Notes: generated from the letters alone by a model not told the origin. A stretch of DNA of 64,000 nt from Pseudanabaena minima (GCF_051131155.1 NZ_CP159508.1:3100001-3164000); one strand, 5' to 3'; shown: positions 17,784 to 26,881, counted from the first letter of the stretch. Made by a program: numbers and translations.

Positions 17784-18557
17784 ATGATTGATCCAGTATC
17801 TTTTGGCTATGCAATGAGCCATCAAACCAGTCTTGCCGCGCTAGAAGTGGGCAAACACTTTTATTGGCAGTTCGGTAACTTTACGGTACATGGTCAAGTA
17901 TTAATCGTGAGCTGGATTGTAATGGGTGCAGTACTAGTTGCTGGACTCATTGGAGCTAGCACCGCTAAAGCTGACCAGCGTGTTCCCGCAGGTTTTCAAA
18001 ATTTCATGGAATATGCTCTGGAATACGTTCAGGGCATCGCTAAAGACCAGATTGGCGAAAAGCACTATAGAGAATGGGTGCCATTTGTTGGTAGTCTATT
18101 CTTGTTTATCTTCGTATCAAACTGGTTAGGAGCGCTAGTTCCTTGGAAATTGATCGAATTGCCAGAGGGCGAACTTGCTGCCCCGACAAGCGACATCAAT
18201 ACCACGATCGCCCTAGCATTATTAGTCTCCCTAGCCTATTTCTATGCTGGATTGAGCAAGCGCGGTTTGGAATACTTCACTAGATATGTCCAAGCCTCTC
18301 CGTTTCTCCTTCCTTTATGGGTTCTTGAAGATTTCACAAAACCCCTTTCGCTAAGCTTCCGTCTTTTCGGAAACATCCTTGCGGATGAGCTGGTTGTGGG
18401 GGTCATGGTTCTCCTCGTGCCTTTGTTTGTACCTCTGCCATTGATGATTCTGGGACTATTTACCAGTGCCATCCAAGCTTTGATTTTTTCTACGCTGGCA
18501 GCGTCATACATCGGTGAAGCGATGGAAGGTCATGGTGATGAAGGGCATGAACATTAG
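17784..18557 (+). CDS. atpB: ATP synthase subunit a
   Basis: A 257-aa F0 subunit a with five to six membrane helices. The C-terminal half has the conserved Arg helix (LSLSFRLFGNILADELVVGVMVLLVPLF), where Arg in SFRLFGN faces the c-ring carboxylate, and the QALIFSTLAASYIGEAMEGH end typical of cyanobacteria and chloroplasts. It forms the proton half-channels in the thylakoid membrane. Confidence 0.97.
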   Translation: MIDPVSFGYAMSHQTSLAALEVGKHFYWQFGNFTVHGQVLIVSWIVMGAVLVAGLIGASTAKADQRVPAGFQNFMEYALEYVQGIAKDQIGEKHYREWVPFVGSLFLFIFVSNWLGALVPWKLIELPEGELAAPTSDINTTIALALLVSLAYFYAGLSKRGLEYFTRYVQASPFLLPLWVLEDFTKPLSLSFRLFGNILADELVVGVMVLLVPLFVPLPLMILGLFTSAIQALIFSTLAASYIGEAMEGHGDEGHEH

Positions 18558-18655
18558 TTCATTCACTTCAAACAATTGATTCAAGCGATTGATTCGGGAA
18601 GTTTACTTCCCATATATGTAAACCAATAACAATAATCTAAGAAAGGAAAAAGAAC

Positions 18656-18904
18656 GTGATTGATCCATTAGTAGCCTCAGCATCCGTAATCGCCGCTAGT
18701 ATCGCCGTTGGTCTTGGTGCAGTTGGACCTGGTATTGGTCAAGGTACAGCAGCAAGCCGTGCTGTAGAAGGTATTGCTCGTCAGCCTGAAGCTGAAGGCA
18801 AAATCCGTGGCACACTATTGTTGAGCTTAGCTTTCATGGAAGCTCTTACCATTTACGGTCTGGTTGTTGCACTTGTATTGCTATTTGCTAACCCCTTCGC
18901 CTAA
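18656..18904 (+). CDS. atpE: ATP synthase subunit c
   Basis: An 82-aa proteolipid with two membrane helices. GTG start with a strong AAGGAAA ribosome site just upstream. Features: GLGAVGPGIGQGTAASRAVEGIARQPEAEGKIRG across the first helix and loop, and the ion-binding Glu in SLAFMEALTIYGL. It builds the rotating c-ring. A stem-loop follows the gene (18920-18971). Confidence 0.97.
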   Translation: MIDPLVASASVIAASIAVGLGAVGPGIGQGTAASRAVEGIARQPEAEGKIRGTLLLSLAFMEALTIYGLVVALVLLFANPFA

Positions 18905-18919
18905 TAGCTCTAGCATCTC

Positions 18920-18971
18920 AAAGAAGCTAAGTATAGACATCCTGTAATTGTGGATCATCCTTAGCTTCTTT
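18920..18971 (+). promoter_or_regulatory. Stem-loop after atpE
   Basis: Perfect 12-bp stem AAAGAAGCTAAG / CTTAGCTTCTTT (18920-18931 and 18960-18971) with a 28-nt loop, 16 nt after the atpE stop, no T run. It lies where an RNA stabiliser or processing site could raise the amount of subunit c over downstream subunits; that role is inferred. Confidence 0.55.
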
Positions 18972-19047
18972 GTACATCTAGATAATCGCCTTTGGTGATT
19001 GCAATTCGTAATCGCACTAGAAAGAGTGCTGTTTCAGCAATATAACT

Positions 19048-19545
19048 ATGACAATTTGGAACCTTTTTTCAACTGTTCTCATGGCTGCGGAAGCAGTAGA
19101 ACACAAAGGCGGCTTGTTTGATATCAATGCCACGCTTCCAATTATGGCGGTGCAGTTTATTGTTTTCGTAGCGCTTCTCAACGTTATTTTCTTTAAGCCT
19201 CTAACCAAAGCGATCGATGATCGCGATGATTATGTTAGAACGCAAATTATCGGAGCAAAAGAGCGCCTCGAAAAGTCAGAACTAGTTGTTAAGCAATATG
19301 AGCAAGAGCTTGCTACTGCTCGTAAAGCGACTCAAAACATTTTGGCTACCGCTCAAGCGGACGCAAACAAGATTCGTAAAGAACGTATTGATGCTGCTGT
19401 TGCTGAAGCGCAAGCTAAGGTTGCCAGCGCAAAAGCAGAAATCGACAAGCAAAAGCAGGATGCTACTGCATCTTTGGACGCGGAAGTGGAGTCTCTCAGT
19501 CGCCAAGTTCTAGAAAAGCTACTAGGTAACTTAGTAAGATCCTAG
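19048..19545 (+). CDS. atpG: ATP synthase subunit b'
   Basis: A 165-aa peripheral-stalk subunit. One membrane helix (LPIMAVQFIVFVALLNVIFFKPL, residues about 30-53) is followed by a long charged coiled coil (about 60-160). Photosynthetic organisms replace the b2 homodimer with b plus b'. The protein lacks a long N-terminal extension, as usual for b'. Gene order between atpE and atpF confirms it. Also called atpF2. Confidence 0.95.
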   Translation: MTIWNLFSTVLMAAEAVEHKGGLFDINATLPIMAVQFIVFVALLNVIFFKPLTKAIDDRDDYVRTQIIGAKERLEKSELVVKQYEQELATARKATQNILATAQADANKIRKERIDAAVAEAQAKVASAKAEIDKQKQDATASLDAEVESLSRQVLEKLLGNLVRS

Positions 19546-19613
19546 TTTTAGTCTTTATATTCCTAGATAGTTCTTGTCTGGCTTCTTGCCATTGAGTAAT
19601 AGAAATAACGTTT

Positions 19614-20147
19614 ATGATTAGAAATTTCGTCTTACTTGCAAGTGAAGCGGTAGAGCATTCAGGGTTCGGACTAAACACCGATATTCTGGAAACTAACCTA
19701 ATCAACTTAGTGATCGTTATCGGTCTTTTGATTTATGCAGGTCGCGGTTTCTTAGGCAAAATTCTCTCAGCGCGTTTGGAGTCAATCCAATCGGCGATCG
19801 CTGATGCAGAAAAGCGCCAAAAGGATGCATCAGATAAGCTTGCCGTACAGCAAGGAAAATTAGCGCAAGCCAAAACCGAAGCTGATAACCTACGTCAAAA
19901 AGCTGAAGCTGATGCAAAACACGCGGCTGATTTAATTTTGGCAACGGTTGATGCAGATATTGCGCGTTTGCGTGAAGCTGCCGATCAAGAGATTGCGACT
20001 GAACAAGATCGGGTAATTGTGCAGTTGCGTCAGCAAGTTGCCGAGAAAGCTCTTGCGAGTGTGCAGTCTTACTTTGATCGCGGTTTGAGTGAATCTACTC
20101 AGATCGAATTAATTGACCGTAGCATTGCCCTTTTGAGTTCTGACTAG
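19614..20147 (+). CDS. atpF: ATP synthase subunit b
   Basis: A 177-aa peripheral-stalk subunit. The start MIRNFVLLASEAVEHSGFGLNTDILETNLINL is the cyanobacterial b-subunit N-terminus, followed by the membrane helix (VIVIGLLIYAGRGFLG, about 34-49) and a long helical region rich in Ala, Glu, Lys and Gln. It pairs with b' and links F0 to F1 through delta. Confidence 0.96.
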   Translation: MIRNFVLLASEAVEHSGFGLNTDILETNLINLVIVIGLLIYAGRGFLGKILSARLESIQSAIADAEKRQKDASDKLAVQQGKLAQAKTEADNLRQKAEADAKHAADLILATVDADIARLREAADQEIATEQDRVIVQLRQQVAEKALASVQSYFDRGLSESTQIELIDRSIALLSSD

Positions 20148-20155
20148 GAGAAAAC

Positions 20156-20713
20156 ATGAAATCTAATTCTGTTAGTCAAGCCGTCGTTGCCCCTTATGCT
20201 GATGCTTTGATCTCTTTGGCGCAAGAGCAAAATCATTTGGATGCGATCGCCAAAGACGTTCGTTTAATTGGTGATACCCTTGCTGATTCTGTTGAACTCA
20301 CTCAACTTTTGGCAAGCCCTCTAATTGGTGCAAATGTTAAAAAAGGTGTGATTGAAAGTGTTTTTGGTTCATCAGTTAATGTTTTAACCAAAAGCTTTTT
20401 ACTCCTACTAGTAGATCGCAAACGTATTGCCTTCTTGGGTGAGATTGTAAAAGAGTTCAAAGCTCTGTTACGAGTAATCGATCAAGTTTCTCTTGCTGAA
20501 ATCACGACTGCTCTGAAATTAAGCAGAGCACAAGAAGATAGCATCCGCGATCGCGTCAAAGCAATGACCAAAGCTAAGAGTGTCGAACTTGACATCACCA
20601 TCAATCCTGACTTGATCGGTGGTGTAATCATCAAAGTTGGCTCTCAAGTAGTAGATGCCAGCATTCGCGGACAACTACGCCGACTAAAAAGCAGCCTAAC
20701 CGCAGGCGTTTAG
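20156..20713 (+). CDS. atpH: ATP synthase subunit delta
   Basis: A 185-aa OSCP/delta subunit that attaches the b/b' stalk to the top of F1. N-terminal helical domain begins VSQAVVAPYADALISLAQEQ; the C-terminal domain carries the family signature VELDITINPDLIGGVIIKVGSQVVDASIRGQL. It starts 8 nt after atpF with a GGAG ribosome site overlapping the atpF end. Confidence 0.96.
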   Translation: MKSNSVSQAVVAPYADALISLAQEQNHLDAIAKDVRLIGDTLADSVELTQLLASPLIGANVKKGVIESVFGSSVNVLTKSFLLLLVDRKRIAFLGEIVKEFKALLRVIDQVSLAEITTALKLSRAQEDSIRDRVKAMTKAKSVELDITINPDLIGGVIIKVGSQVVDASIRGQLRRLKSSLTAGV

Positions 20714-20857
20714 AAGTAAAAAGGTAAAAGGGAAAGGGAAAAAAGTAATCACCAATTCCCTATCACCAATTACCAAAAGCTAATAGCTAAATGCTAATAG
20801 CTAAACCCCCAAAATATTAAAAACAAATCGATCGCTGATAACTGGTAAAACACAACT

Positions 20858-22375
20858 ATGGTTAGCATCAGACCTGACGAAATAAGCAATATTATCAAGC
20901 AGCAAATTGCTAATTATAACCAAGAGCTGCAAGTTTCCAACGTTGGTACTGTCCTGCAAGTCGGTGACGGTATCGCTCGTGTCTACGGCTTGGAACAGTG
21001 CATGGCTGGCGAGTTGCTGGAATTTGAAGATGGTACTGTCGGCATTGCGCTGAACCTTGAAGAAGACAACGTTGGTGTTGTGTTGATGGGTGAAGGTCGT
21101 AAAATCGCTGAAGGTAGCTCGGTCAAAGCAACTGGTCGCATTGCCCAGATTCCTGTAGGCGAAGCATTCATTGGTCGCGTTGTTGATGGGTTGGCTCAAC
21201 CTATCGATGGTAAAGGCGAAATCAAAGCAACTGAATCTCGTTTAATCGAATCTCCTGCTCCTGGGATTATTGCTCGTAAATCCGTATTTGAACCTCTGCA
21301 AACTGGTATCACTGCGATCGACGCGATGATTCCTGTTGGACGTGGTCAACGCGAATTGATCATTGGTGACCGTCAAACTGGTAAGACTTCGGTTGCAGTA
21401 GACACGATCATCAATCAAAAAGGTTTGGATTGTATCTGCGTATATGTAGCGATCGGTCAAAAAGCTTCCACCGTTGCTAACGTAGTTAACAAGCTTCGTG
21501 AAAGTGGCGCAATGGAATACACGATCGTTGTTATGGCAAGCGCCAACGATCCTGCCACCTTGCAGTACCTCGCTCCTTACACTGGCGCAGCATTGGCTGA
21601 GTACTTCATGTACAAAGGCAAAGGCACTTTGATCGTATATGATGACTTGTCCAAGCAAGCTCAAGCTTATCGTCAGATGGCTCTCTTGCTCCGTCGTCCA
21701 CCAGGTCGTGAAGCATATCCTGGGGATGTATTCTACTTACACTCTCGCTTGCTCGAACGTGCAGCTAAGTTGAGTGATGAACTTGGTGGTGGCTCGATGA
21801 CCGCATTGCCAATCATCGAAACCCAAGCAGGTGACGTATCCGCTTACATTCCTACCAACGTAATTTCGATTACCGACGGTCAAATCTTCTTGTCTTCTGA
21901 CTTGTTCAACGCTGGTATTCGTCCTGCGATCAACCCTGGTATCTCGGTATCCCGTGTTGGTTCCGCAGCACAAATCAAGGCAATGAAACAGGTTGCAGGT
22001 AAGATCAAGCTCGAACTAGCTCAGTACGATGACCTTGTAGCTTTCGCTCAGTTCGCGTCTGATTTGGACAAAACCACTCAAGCCCAACTAGCTCGTGGTC
22101 AACGTCTCCGCGAAATTCTCAAGCAGCCTCAATATTCTCCATTGCCCGTATGGGATCAAGTTGCAATTATCTACACTGCAATTAATGGTTATCTTGATGA
22201 ATTGGAAGTCGAGCAGGTTGGCGCATTCAACAAGGGACTACGTAATTACTTGGCAACCAGCAAGCCTAAGTATTCTGAAATCGTTAAGGCTGAGAAGGCC
22301 TTGACTAAGGATGCTGAAGCAATCTTGAAAGAAGCGATCGCTGAATACAAGAAAACATTTTTGGCTTCTGTCTAA
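20858..22375 (+). CDS. atpA: ATP synthase subunit alpha
   Basis: A 505-aa F1 alpha subunit, full length. P-loop GDRQTGKTSVA (about residues 170-180), Arg finger region and the family signature PAINPGISVSRVGSAAQ (about 363) are present. It alternates with beta in the catalytic hexamer. It follows atpH after a 144-bp gap containing short repeats (CTAATAGCTAAATGCTAATAG). Unlike most cyanobacteria no atpC (gamma) follows; a terminator closes the operon. Confidence 0.98.
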   Translation: MVSIRPDEISNIIKQQIANYNQELQVSNVGTVLQVGDGIARVYGLEQCMAGELLEFEDGTVGIALNLEEDNVGVVLMGEGRKIAEGSSVKATGRIAQIPVGEAFIGRVVDGLAQPIDGKGEIKATESRLIESPAPGIIARKSVFEPLQTGITAIDAMIPVGRGQRELIIGDRQTGKTSVAVDTIINQKGLDCICVYVAIGQKASTVANVVNKLRESGAMEYTIVVMASANDPATLQYLAPYTGAALAEYFMYKGKGTLIVYDDLSKQAQAYRQMALLLRRPPGREAYPGDVFYLHSRLLERAAKLSDELGGGSMTALPIIETQAGDVSAYIPTNVISITDGQIFLSSDLFNAGIRPAINPGISVSRVGSAAQIKAMKQVAGKIKLELAQYDDLVAFAQFASDLDKTTQAQLARGQRLREILKQPQYSPLPVWDQVAIIYTAINGYLDELEVEQVGAFNKGLRNYLATSKPKYSEIVKAEKALTKDAEAILKEAIAEYKKTFLASV

Positions 22376-22392
22376 TCCACAAATAAGCCAAT

Positions 22393-22423
22393 AAAAAAGA
22401 GGGCAGATGATGCCCTCTTTTTT
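22393..22423 (+). terminator. Intrinsic terminator of the atp operon
   Basis: Stem AAAAAAGAGGGCA / TGCCCTCTTTTTT (22393-22405 and 22411-22423) with a GATGA loop and trailing Ts, 17 nt after atpA. Confidence 0.85.
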
Positions 22424-22483
22424 ATTGAAAATGAAATTTAAACTCTGTGATATGCTGCTAGACAAGTAGTCTTTTTTACTTCG

Positions 22484-23389
22484 ATGTCTAATTTGCCACA
22501 TCCAGTTCAATATCAGGGGAGTAAGAGAAATCTCGCTTCATTTATTCTTGGTTTTTTCCCTGACAAAATAGATAGGTTAGTTGAGCCTTTTGCGGGGACT
22601 GCATCAATTAGTATTGCGGCTTCTGCGAATCATTACGCACAAAGATTTTGGTTAAACGATCTTAATCAACCTCTAATTGAATTACTTCAGTTGATAATTG
22701 ATGACCCGCAAGCGATCGCTGATACTTACGCAAGTATCTGGGAAGAGCAGCATCATAATTCGATTAATCACTATTTTGAAATTAGAACAAGGTTTAATCA
22801 AACTAATGATCCAAAATTGTTTTTATATTTATTAGCTAGATGTGTAAAAGGTTCGGTACGTTATAACTCTGAAGGTTTATTTAATCAGAGTCCAGATAAG
22901 AGACGCAAAGGAACAATTCCTGCAACGATGCGTAAAAATATTTCAGGAGTTTCTAGCCTATTAAAAGGTAAATGTCAATTTACAGCTTGGGATTATCGCA
23001 AAGTATTAACGGAAGTCAAAAGAACTGATTTGGTTTATCTCGATCCGCCTTATCAGGGTGTATGTGGAAATAGAGATTCCAGATATTTCTCGGGTATTGA
23101 TTTTGATGAATTTGTTCTCGCTCTTGAGAGTCTCAATGATCGGGGCATTAGGTTTGTAATTAGTTATGACGGGAAGTTAGGGAATAAGACGTTTGGGCAG
23201 ATTTTGCCTGAGAGATTGGCTCTTAAGAGAATTGAAATTGAAGTTGGGAGATCGTCACAAGCAACTCTTTTAGGTAGAGCAGAAAAAACTATTGAGTCTT
23301 TGTATTTATCGCCAAATCTGATTCAGGATAAATTGATCGATTTATCTAGCTATAGGCGTGAACAGCCTAGACAATTGACGTTAGTGTAA
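22484..23389 (+). CDS. D12-class DNA adenine N6-methyltransferase
   Basis: A 301-aa methyltransferase. Motif X/N-terminus PVQYQGSKRNLASFILGFFP, SAM-binding motif I LVEPFAGTASISIAA (about 35-49) and catalytic motif IV VYLDPPYQGV (about 185-194) place it in the Dam/M.EcoRV-like D12 (alpha) class. Recognition sequence cannot be read from the protein. It is followed after 3 nt by an HNH nuclease gene, so the pair looks like a type II restriction-modification system. Confidence 0.88.
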   Translation: MSNLPHPVQYQGSKRNLASFILGFFPDKIDRLVEPFAGTASISIAASANHYAQRFWLNDLNQPLIELLQLIIDDPQAIADTYASIWEEQHHNSINHYFEIRTRFNQTNDPKLFLYLLARCVKGSVRYNSEGLFNQSPDKRRKGTIPATMRKNISGVSSLLKGKCQFTAWDYRKVLTEVKRTDLVYLDPPYQGVCGNRDSRYFSGIDFDEFVLALESLNDRGIRFVISYDGKLGNKTFGQILPERLALKRIEIEVGRSSQATLLGRAEKTIESLYLSPNLIQDKLIDLSSYRREQPRQLTLV

Positions 23390-23392
23390 AAA

Positions 23393-24124
23393 ATGGATAT
23401 CTCTCAGTCATTACCCGATGATTTTTTACAGCTTTGTCAGTCTGTGACTGCGAAAAGACCGAAAGCGGTAATTGATCACATTCTCCAATATGGTTTTATT
23501 ACGACTGAAGATTTGAAGGAAACCTATGGTTATAATCATCCGCCGAGAGCTGCTAGGGATGTACGCGAGCATGGTATTCCCTTAGAAACTTTTCGGGTGC
23601 TTGGAAGCGATGGCAGAAAAATTGCTGCCTATAGATTTGGAGATATTAGCAAGACAAGATTTTCGAGGTTGTCTGGTCGCACAGGTTTATCGAAACAGAT
23701 TAAGGATGAGTTGGTTAAGAAGTATGGTTGTCGCTGTTTTATCTATTTAGAGGAGGTAGATGAGCGGGAGTTACAAATCGATCATCGTGTCCCTTTTGAG
23801 GTTGATGGTGAACCAGATTTAGCGCCTGAAAACTTTATGCTTTTATGTGGTTCGGCAAATCGAGCTAAGTCTTGGGCTTGTGAGTATTGCCAAAATTGGA
23901 TTGAGCTTAAGGATAAGTCTATTTGTTTGTCATGTTACTGGGCATATCCAGAAAATCATCTACATATTGCAATGCGACAGGTGAGACGAGTTGATCTTTT
24001 GTGGGAGGGTGATAAGGTGGCTGTGTATGAGGCGTTAAAGCAAATAGCAATTAGTTTAGGTAAAGAAATGTCTGAGTTTGTTAAGGAAATTATTGAGCGA
24101 GAAATTAGTTATGATAAAGATTAG
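23393..24124 (+). CDS. HNH endonuclease, probable restriction enzyme
   Basis: A 243-aa protein. An N-terminal winged-helix-like part (residues about 20-75, ITTEDLKETYGYNHPPRAARDVREHG) should help DNA binding. The HNH nuclease lies at about 115-180: YGCRCFIYLEEVDERELQIDHRVPFEV with catalytic His, then NFMLLCGSANRAKS. A Cys4 zinc ribbon follows (CEYCQNW...CLSC). It starts 3 nt after the methyltransferase, a cognate pair by context. Substrate site unknown. Confidence 0.82.
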   Translation: MDISQSLPDDFLQLCQSVTAKRPKAVIDHILQYGFITTEDLKETYGYNHPPRAARDVREHGIPLETFRVLGSDGRKIAAYRFGDISKTRFSRLSGRTGLSKQIKDELVKKYGCRCFIYLEEVDERELQIDHRVPFEVDGEPDLAPENFMLLCGSANRAKSWACEYCQNWIELKDKSICLSCYWAYPENHLHIAMRQVRRVDLLWEGDKVAVYEALKQIAISLGKEMSEFVKEIIEREISYDKD

Positions 24125-24314
24125 GTAATTGGCAAATACTGACACCATTGATATCGTCTTTTCTCAAAATCCATTTTAGAAAGTGTGATATCTAGATAAA
24201 AAATGTGGTTTTATCTTATAACTATTTATGAGGTTAGCAACTCTAGAAATTAACTACTATCAATGTTAATCTTTATTTTTAAAGTCGGGCAATTTTTTAT
24301 ATGCAATAAAACAA

Positions 24315-24974
24315 ATGGTTAAAGGAATAATTTTTGATGTTGGTGGAGTTTTAGCACATGACGTTTGGGAAGGTATGCTGCTTAATAAAGACAAAGGGTT
24401 GGTTGTAAGATATGGGTTGGATAGTGAACAAGCTTTTCAAATTGGCAAAGAATTATGGGAAGTATTTGCTTATAAGCCTTGTAAAAATCAAGAAAGTTGG
24501 ATTGATATTGAAAAAGAATATTGGAGTCAGTTTATTAATAGGTGCAATATAGATACTTCTATTGAAGAAATTATTGATTTAACAGATGATTTTATTTTGC
24601 CAGTTAAAGGGATGCAAACTCTTTTAGGAACGCTCAAGGCAAATGGTATAGATTTAGCAATATGTTCAAATAACAACGAATTTTGGTTTCATCGCCAAAT
24701 GACAAAACTTAATTTACAAAATTTTTTTGAACCGAATAAAATAACTATATCTAGTCGTGTTGGTTCATCAAAATCAAGTTCAGATTTTAAAATGTTTCAT
24801 GCTACGATATCTGCGCTAAATATTGATATATCAGAATGCCTTTTCATTGATGATAGACCTGAAGCTATTATGCAATCTGTAAAATATGGTATTACATCTA
24901 TATTGTTTCCATCACACGCTGACTTTGGCAGTCAATACCTCTCTTTCATATTGCAAAGAATGCAAGTTATCTAA
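24315..24974 (+). CDS. HAD-superfamily hydrolase
   Basis: A 219-aa HAD phosphatase-like protein. Motif I is IIFDVGGVLAHD, where the second Asp of DxD is replaced by Gly as in many subfamily IA members of the FDxGGVL type. Motif II AICSNN (about 115), motif III Lys in SSKSSSDFK, motif IV CLFIDDRPEAI (about 175) are present. The substrate is unknown. It follows the restriction-modification pair after a 190-bp AT-rich gap in which I see no gene. Confidence 0.8.
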   Translation: MVKGIIFDVGGVLAHDVWEGMLLNKDKGLVVRYGLDSEQAFQIGKELWEVFAYKPCKNQESWIDIEKEYWSQFINRCNIDTSIEEIIDLTDDFILPVKGMQTLLGTLKANGIDLAICSNNNEFWFHRQMTKLNLQNFFEPNKITISSRVGSSKSSSDFKMFHATISALNIDISECLFIDDRPEAIMQSVKYGITSILFPSHADFGSQYLSFILQRMQVI

Positions 24975-25004
24975 AGTTATTTTTAGTCCTAAGTTATACC
25001 AACT

Positions 25005-25541
25005 ATGAATTCATTAGAAATTATGTTTAAGGAATATGATGCCCTGAGGCAAGAAGTCTTAGCTTCGATGACCAACAGAATTTCTATTTTATCTTTTGGT
25101 ATAGCTGCCGTCGGAGCTATTTTTACCGCTAGTATTGCAACATACACCAATCAACCTTCTTCCCTATTAATTAGTCTAATTCTTACAGTAATACTCCCAT
25201 TTATATGCGCATTTATCTTATTTATGTGGCTTGGTGAATACCAGAGAATGCAAAGAGCGGGTAGATTTTTAGTTGAGTTAGAACAAAAAATTAATTTAGA
25301 AGCATCTAAAGAAATTCTGACTTGGGAAACTAATTTAAGAAAACAGCGCTCCCATATGAATTATCCCTATAATACAACTGTTTTATTACTTATCGTTATC
25401 AGCGGCGCTTCTCAAGTAATTGGATTAACTAATTTGGGTTCTTCTATAAGCATTATTGTAGGATTAGTAATTATAGGGATTATAATTCATATAATTTTGT
25501 ATTTATATATGGTTTCTTTGATATCAAAATTACAGCAGTAA
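25005..25541 (+). CDS. Small multi-pass membrane protein, unknown
   Basis: A 178-aa protein with four hydrophobic segments (about residues 25-45, 52-76, 122-140, 147-170) and a charged central helix between the second and third. The amphipathic N-terminus is MNSLEIMFKEYDALRQEVLASMTNR. I do not recognise a named family. It lies 30 nt after the HAD gene and is probably co-transcribed. Its place in a defence island makes a membrane effector conceivable, but nothing in the sequence proves it. Confidence 0.65.
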   Translation: MNSLEIMFKEYDALRQEVLASMTNRISILSFGIAAVGAIFTASIATYTNQPSSLLISLILTVILPFICAFILFMWLGEYQRMQRAGRFLVELEQKINLEASKEILTWETNLRKQRSHMNYPYNTTVLLLIVISGASQVIGLTNLGSSISIIVGLVIIGIIIHIILYLYMVSLISKLQQ

Positions 25542-25570
25542 AATAATCAATCAATAGAATTTTTTTATTT

Positions 25571-25860
25571 TTGGTGAATAGGCGATCGCTGTTTGGTTAT
25601 TTGAATGAATAGGTGATCGCTATTTGTGGGGATTGAATAGGCGATCGCTGGTTGGTTTGTTTTTTAGAGAGGCGATCGCTGTTTATGGGAAATGGATAGG
25701 CGATCGCTGGTTGGTTTGTTTTTTAGAGAGGCGATCGCTGTTTATGGGAAATGGATAGGCGATCGCTGGTTGGTTTGTTTTTTAGAGAGGCGATCGCTGT
25801 TTTTGGGGAATAGATAGGCGATCGCTGTTTTGTAATGTCAATGGTGGGGCGATCGCTGAG
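25571..25860. repeat. Phased HIP1 array
   Basis: Nine exact GCGATCGC octamers start at 25582, 25641, 25672, 25700, 25731, 25759, 25790, 25818 and 25849, plus one degenerate site (GTGATCGC) at 25613. Counting the degenerate site, spacing alternates strictly 31 and 28 bp, a 59-bp period. Part of this is a tandem 59-bp repeat (unit GGCGATCGCTGTTTATGGGA and following). No gene is seen here. Confidence 0.85.
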
Positions 25861-25916
25861 ATTAATTTTCTAAGGCTATAATTGCTCTAGAAACTTTGTG
25901 CTGGAACAGTCATACT

Positions 25917-26171
25917 ATGTCGATAGTTATTACCCTTAACCCAAAATTAGAAGCATTGCTCCATAGTAGAGCCGCCAAACAAGGACAAGACGTTAATTTT
26001 ATTGCATCAGAATTGTTAGCGAATATCTTAGACTGGGAAGAGAAAGATTCTGAGGAAGCTATCAAGGGCATTCAAGTAGGACTAGATGATTTTAAGGCAG
26101 GAAGATATCGATCTTTTCAAGACTTTGCTGAAGAACAACGCCACAAGTACAACCTGCCAGTCAATTCATGA
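25917..26171 (+). CDS. ParD/CopG-like antitoxin
   Basis: An 84-aa protein starting at the ATG at 25917 (MSIVITLNPKLEALLHSRAAKQG), a start preferred over the upstream in-frame one because it begins with a ribbon-helix-helix-type strand. The C-terminal part (EEAIKGIQVGLDDFKAGRYRSFQDFAEE) is typical of antitoxins of RelE/ParE modules. Its stop overlaps the toxin start by 4 nt. Confidence 0.75.
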   Translation: MSIVITLNPKLEALLHSRAAKQGQDVNFIASELLANILDWEEKDSEEAIKGIQVGLDDFKAGRYRSFQDFAEEQRHKYNLPVNS

Positions 26172-26512
26172 ACTACCGTATCGAAATCTCAAGTATTGCT
26201 GAAGCTGAAGCTGATAAAGCATTTTTACGACTATCTCAAATTTCTTCTCCTACTAAAGCAAGCCAATGGTATTCAGGGTTATTAGATGTGATTACCTCTT
26301 TATCTCAAATGCCTAAGCGTTGTCCATTAGCAAGAGAGAATGAGCATTTTAGCCAAGAACTTCGTCAATTGCTCTATGGTCAAGGACGAAATTCATATCG
26401 AGTGATTTTTACTATTTTGGAAGGACAAGAAATTTCCACAGTTCGCATTCTTCATATTCGCCACGCATATCAGCAAACAATTGGTGAAGATCCAGAATTA
26501 GATGAAACTTAG
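26168..26512 (+). CDS. RelE/ParE-family toxin
   Basis: A 114-aa toxin. N-terminal helices (AEAEADKAFLRLSQISSPTKASQWYSGLLDVITSL) are followed by the conserved core beta sheet (RQLLYGQGRNSYRVIFTILEGQEISTVRILHIRHAYQ). ParE relatives poison gyrase and RelE relatives cleave mRNA; the sequence alone does not decide. Translationally coupled to the antitoxin by an ATGA overlap. Confidence 0.82.
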   Translation: MNYRIEISSIAEAEADKAFLRLSQISSPTKASQWYSGLLDVITSLSQMPKRCPLARENEHFSQELRQLLYGQGRNSYRVIFTILEGQEISTVRILHIRHAYQQTIGEDPELDET

Positions 26513-26547
26513 GCGATCGCTGTTTATGGGGATGGATAGGTGATCGC
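26513..26547. repeat. Two-site HIP1 cluster
   Basis: Exact GCGATCGC at 26513, directly after the toxin stop, and a degenerate GTGATCGC at 26540, spaced 27 bp, with the same intervening sequence (TGTTTATGGGGATGGATAGG) as the longer arrays. Confidence 0.7.
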
Positions 26548-26632
26548 TGGTTCATTTATTGAGGAGTAACAATAGCTAAAATAGCCAATATGGTTATAAT
26601 AGCTAACAACACTGTTAGGAGCTATTACCACC

Positions 26633-26881
26633 ATGAAAACGTTAGGGGCATCAGAAGCAAAAAACCGCTTTGGCGAACTACTGGATCTAGCTCGTAGAGA
26701 GCCAGTGCAAATAGCGAAAAAAGGACGCAGTGTCGCCATTATGATGTCAATTGAAGAATTTGAAAGATTTTTGGATTTAGAAAATCAATTTTTGGCTCTA
26801 AAAGCAGAGCAAGCCAGACAAGAAGGTTTTATCGGCATTACAGAAAGTGAGGCTTTATTATCAGAGATTCTAAATGCTTAA
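26633..26881 (+). CDS. Phd/YefM-family antitoxin
   Basis: An 82-aa antitoxin with the classic Phd/YefM N-terminal domain: LGASEAKNRFGELLDLARREPVQIAKKGRSVAIMMSIEEFERF. The C-terminal 35 residues (EQARQEGFIGITESEALLSEI) would wrap around the toxin. The promoter region just upstream contains TTATAATAGCTA-type repeats (AATAGCTAAAATAGCCAATA) that could be its operator. It overlaps the toxin start by 8 nt. Confidence 0.88.
   Translation: MKTLGASEAKNRFGELLDLARREPVQIAKKGRSVAIMMSIEEFERFLDLENQFLALKAEQARQEGFIGITESEALLSEILNA

Noticed and set aside
25571..25860. Regular 28/31-bp spacing of short repeats resembling a CRISPR array
   Set aside because: The conserved core is HIP1 and the spacers are themselves repeated and similar, so they are not acquired sequences. 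No cas genes are present.
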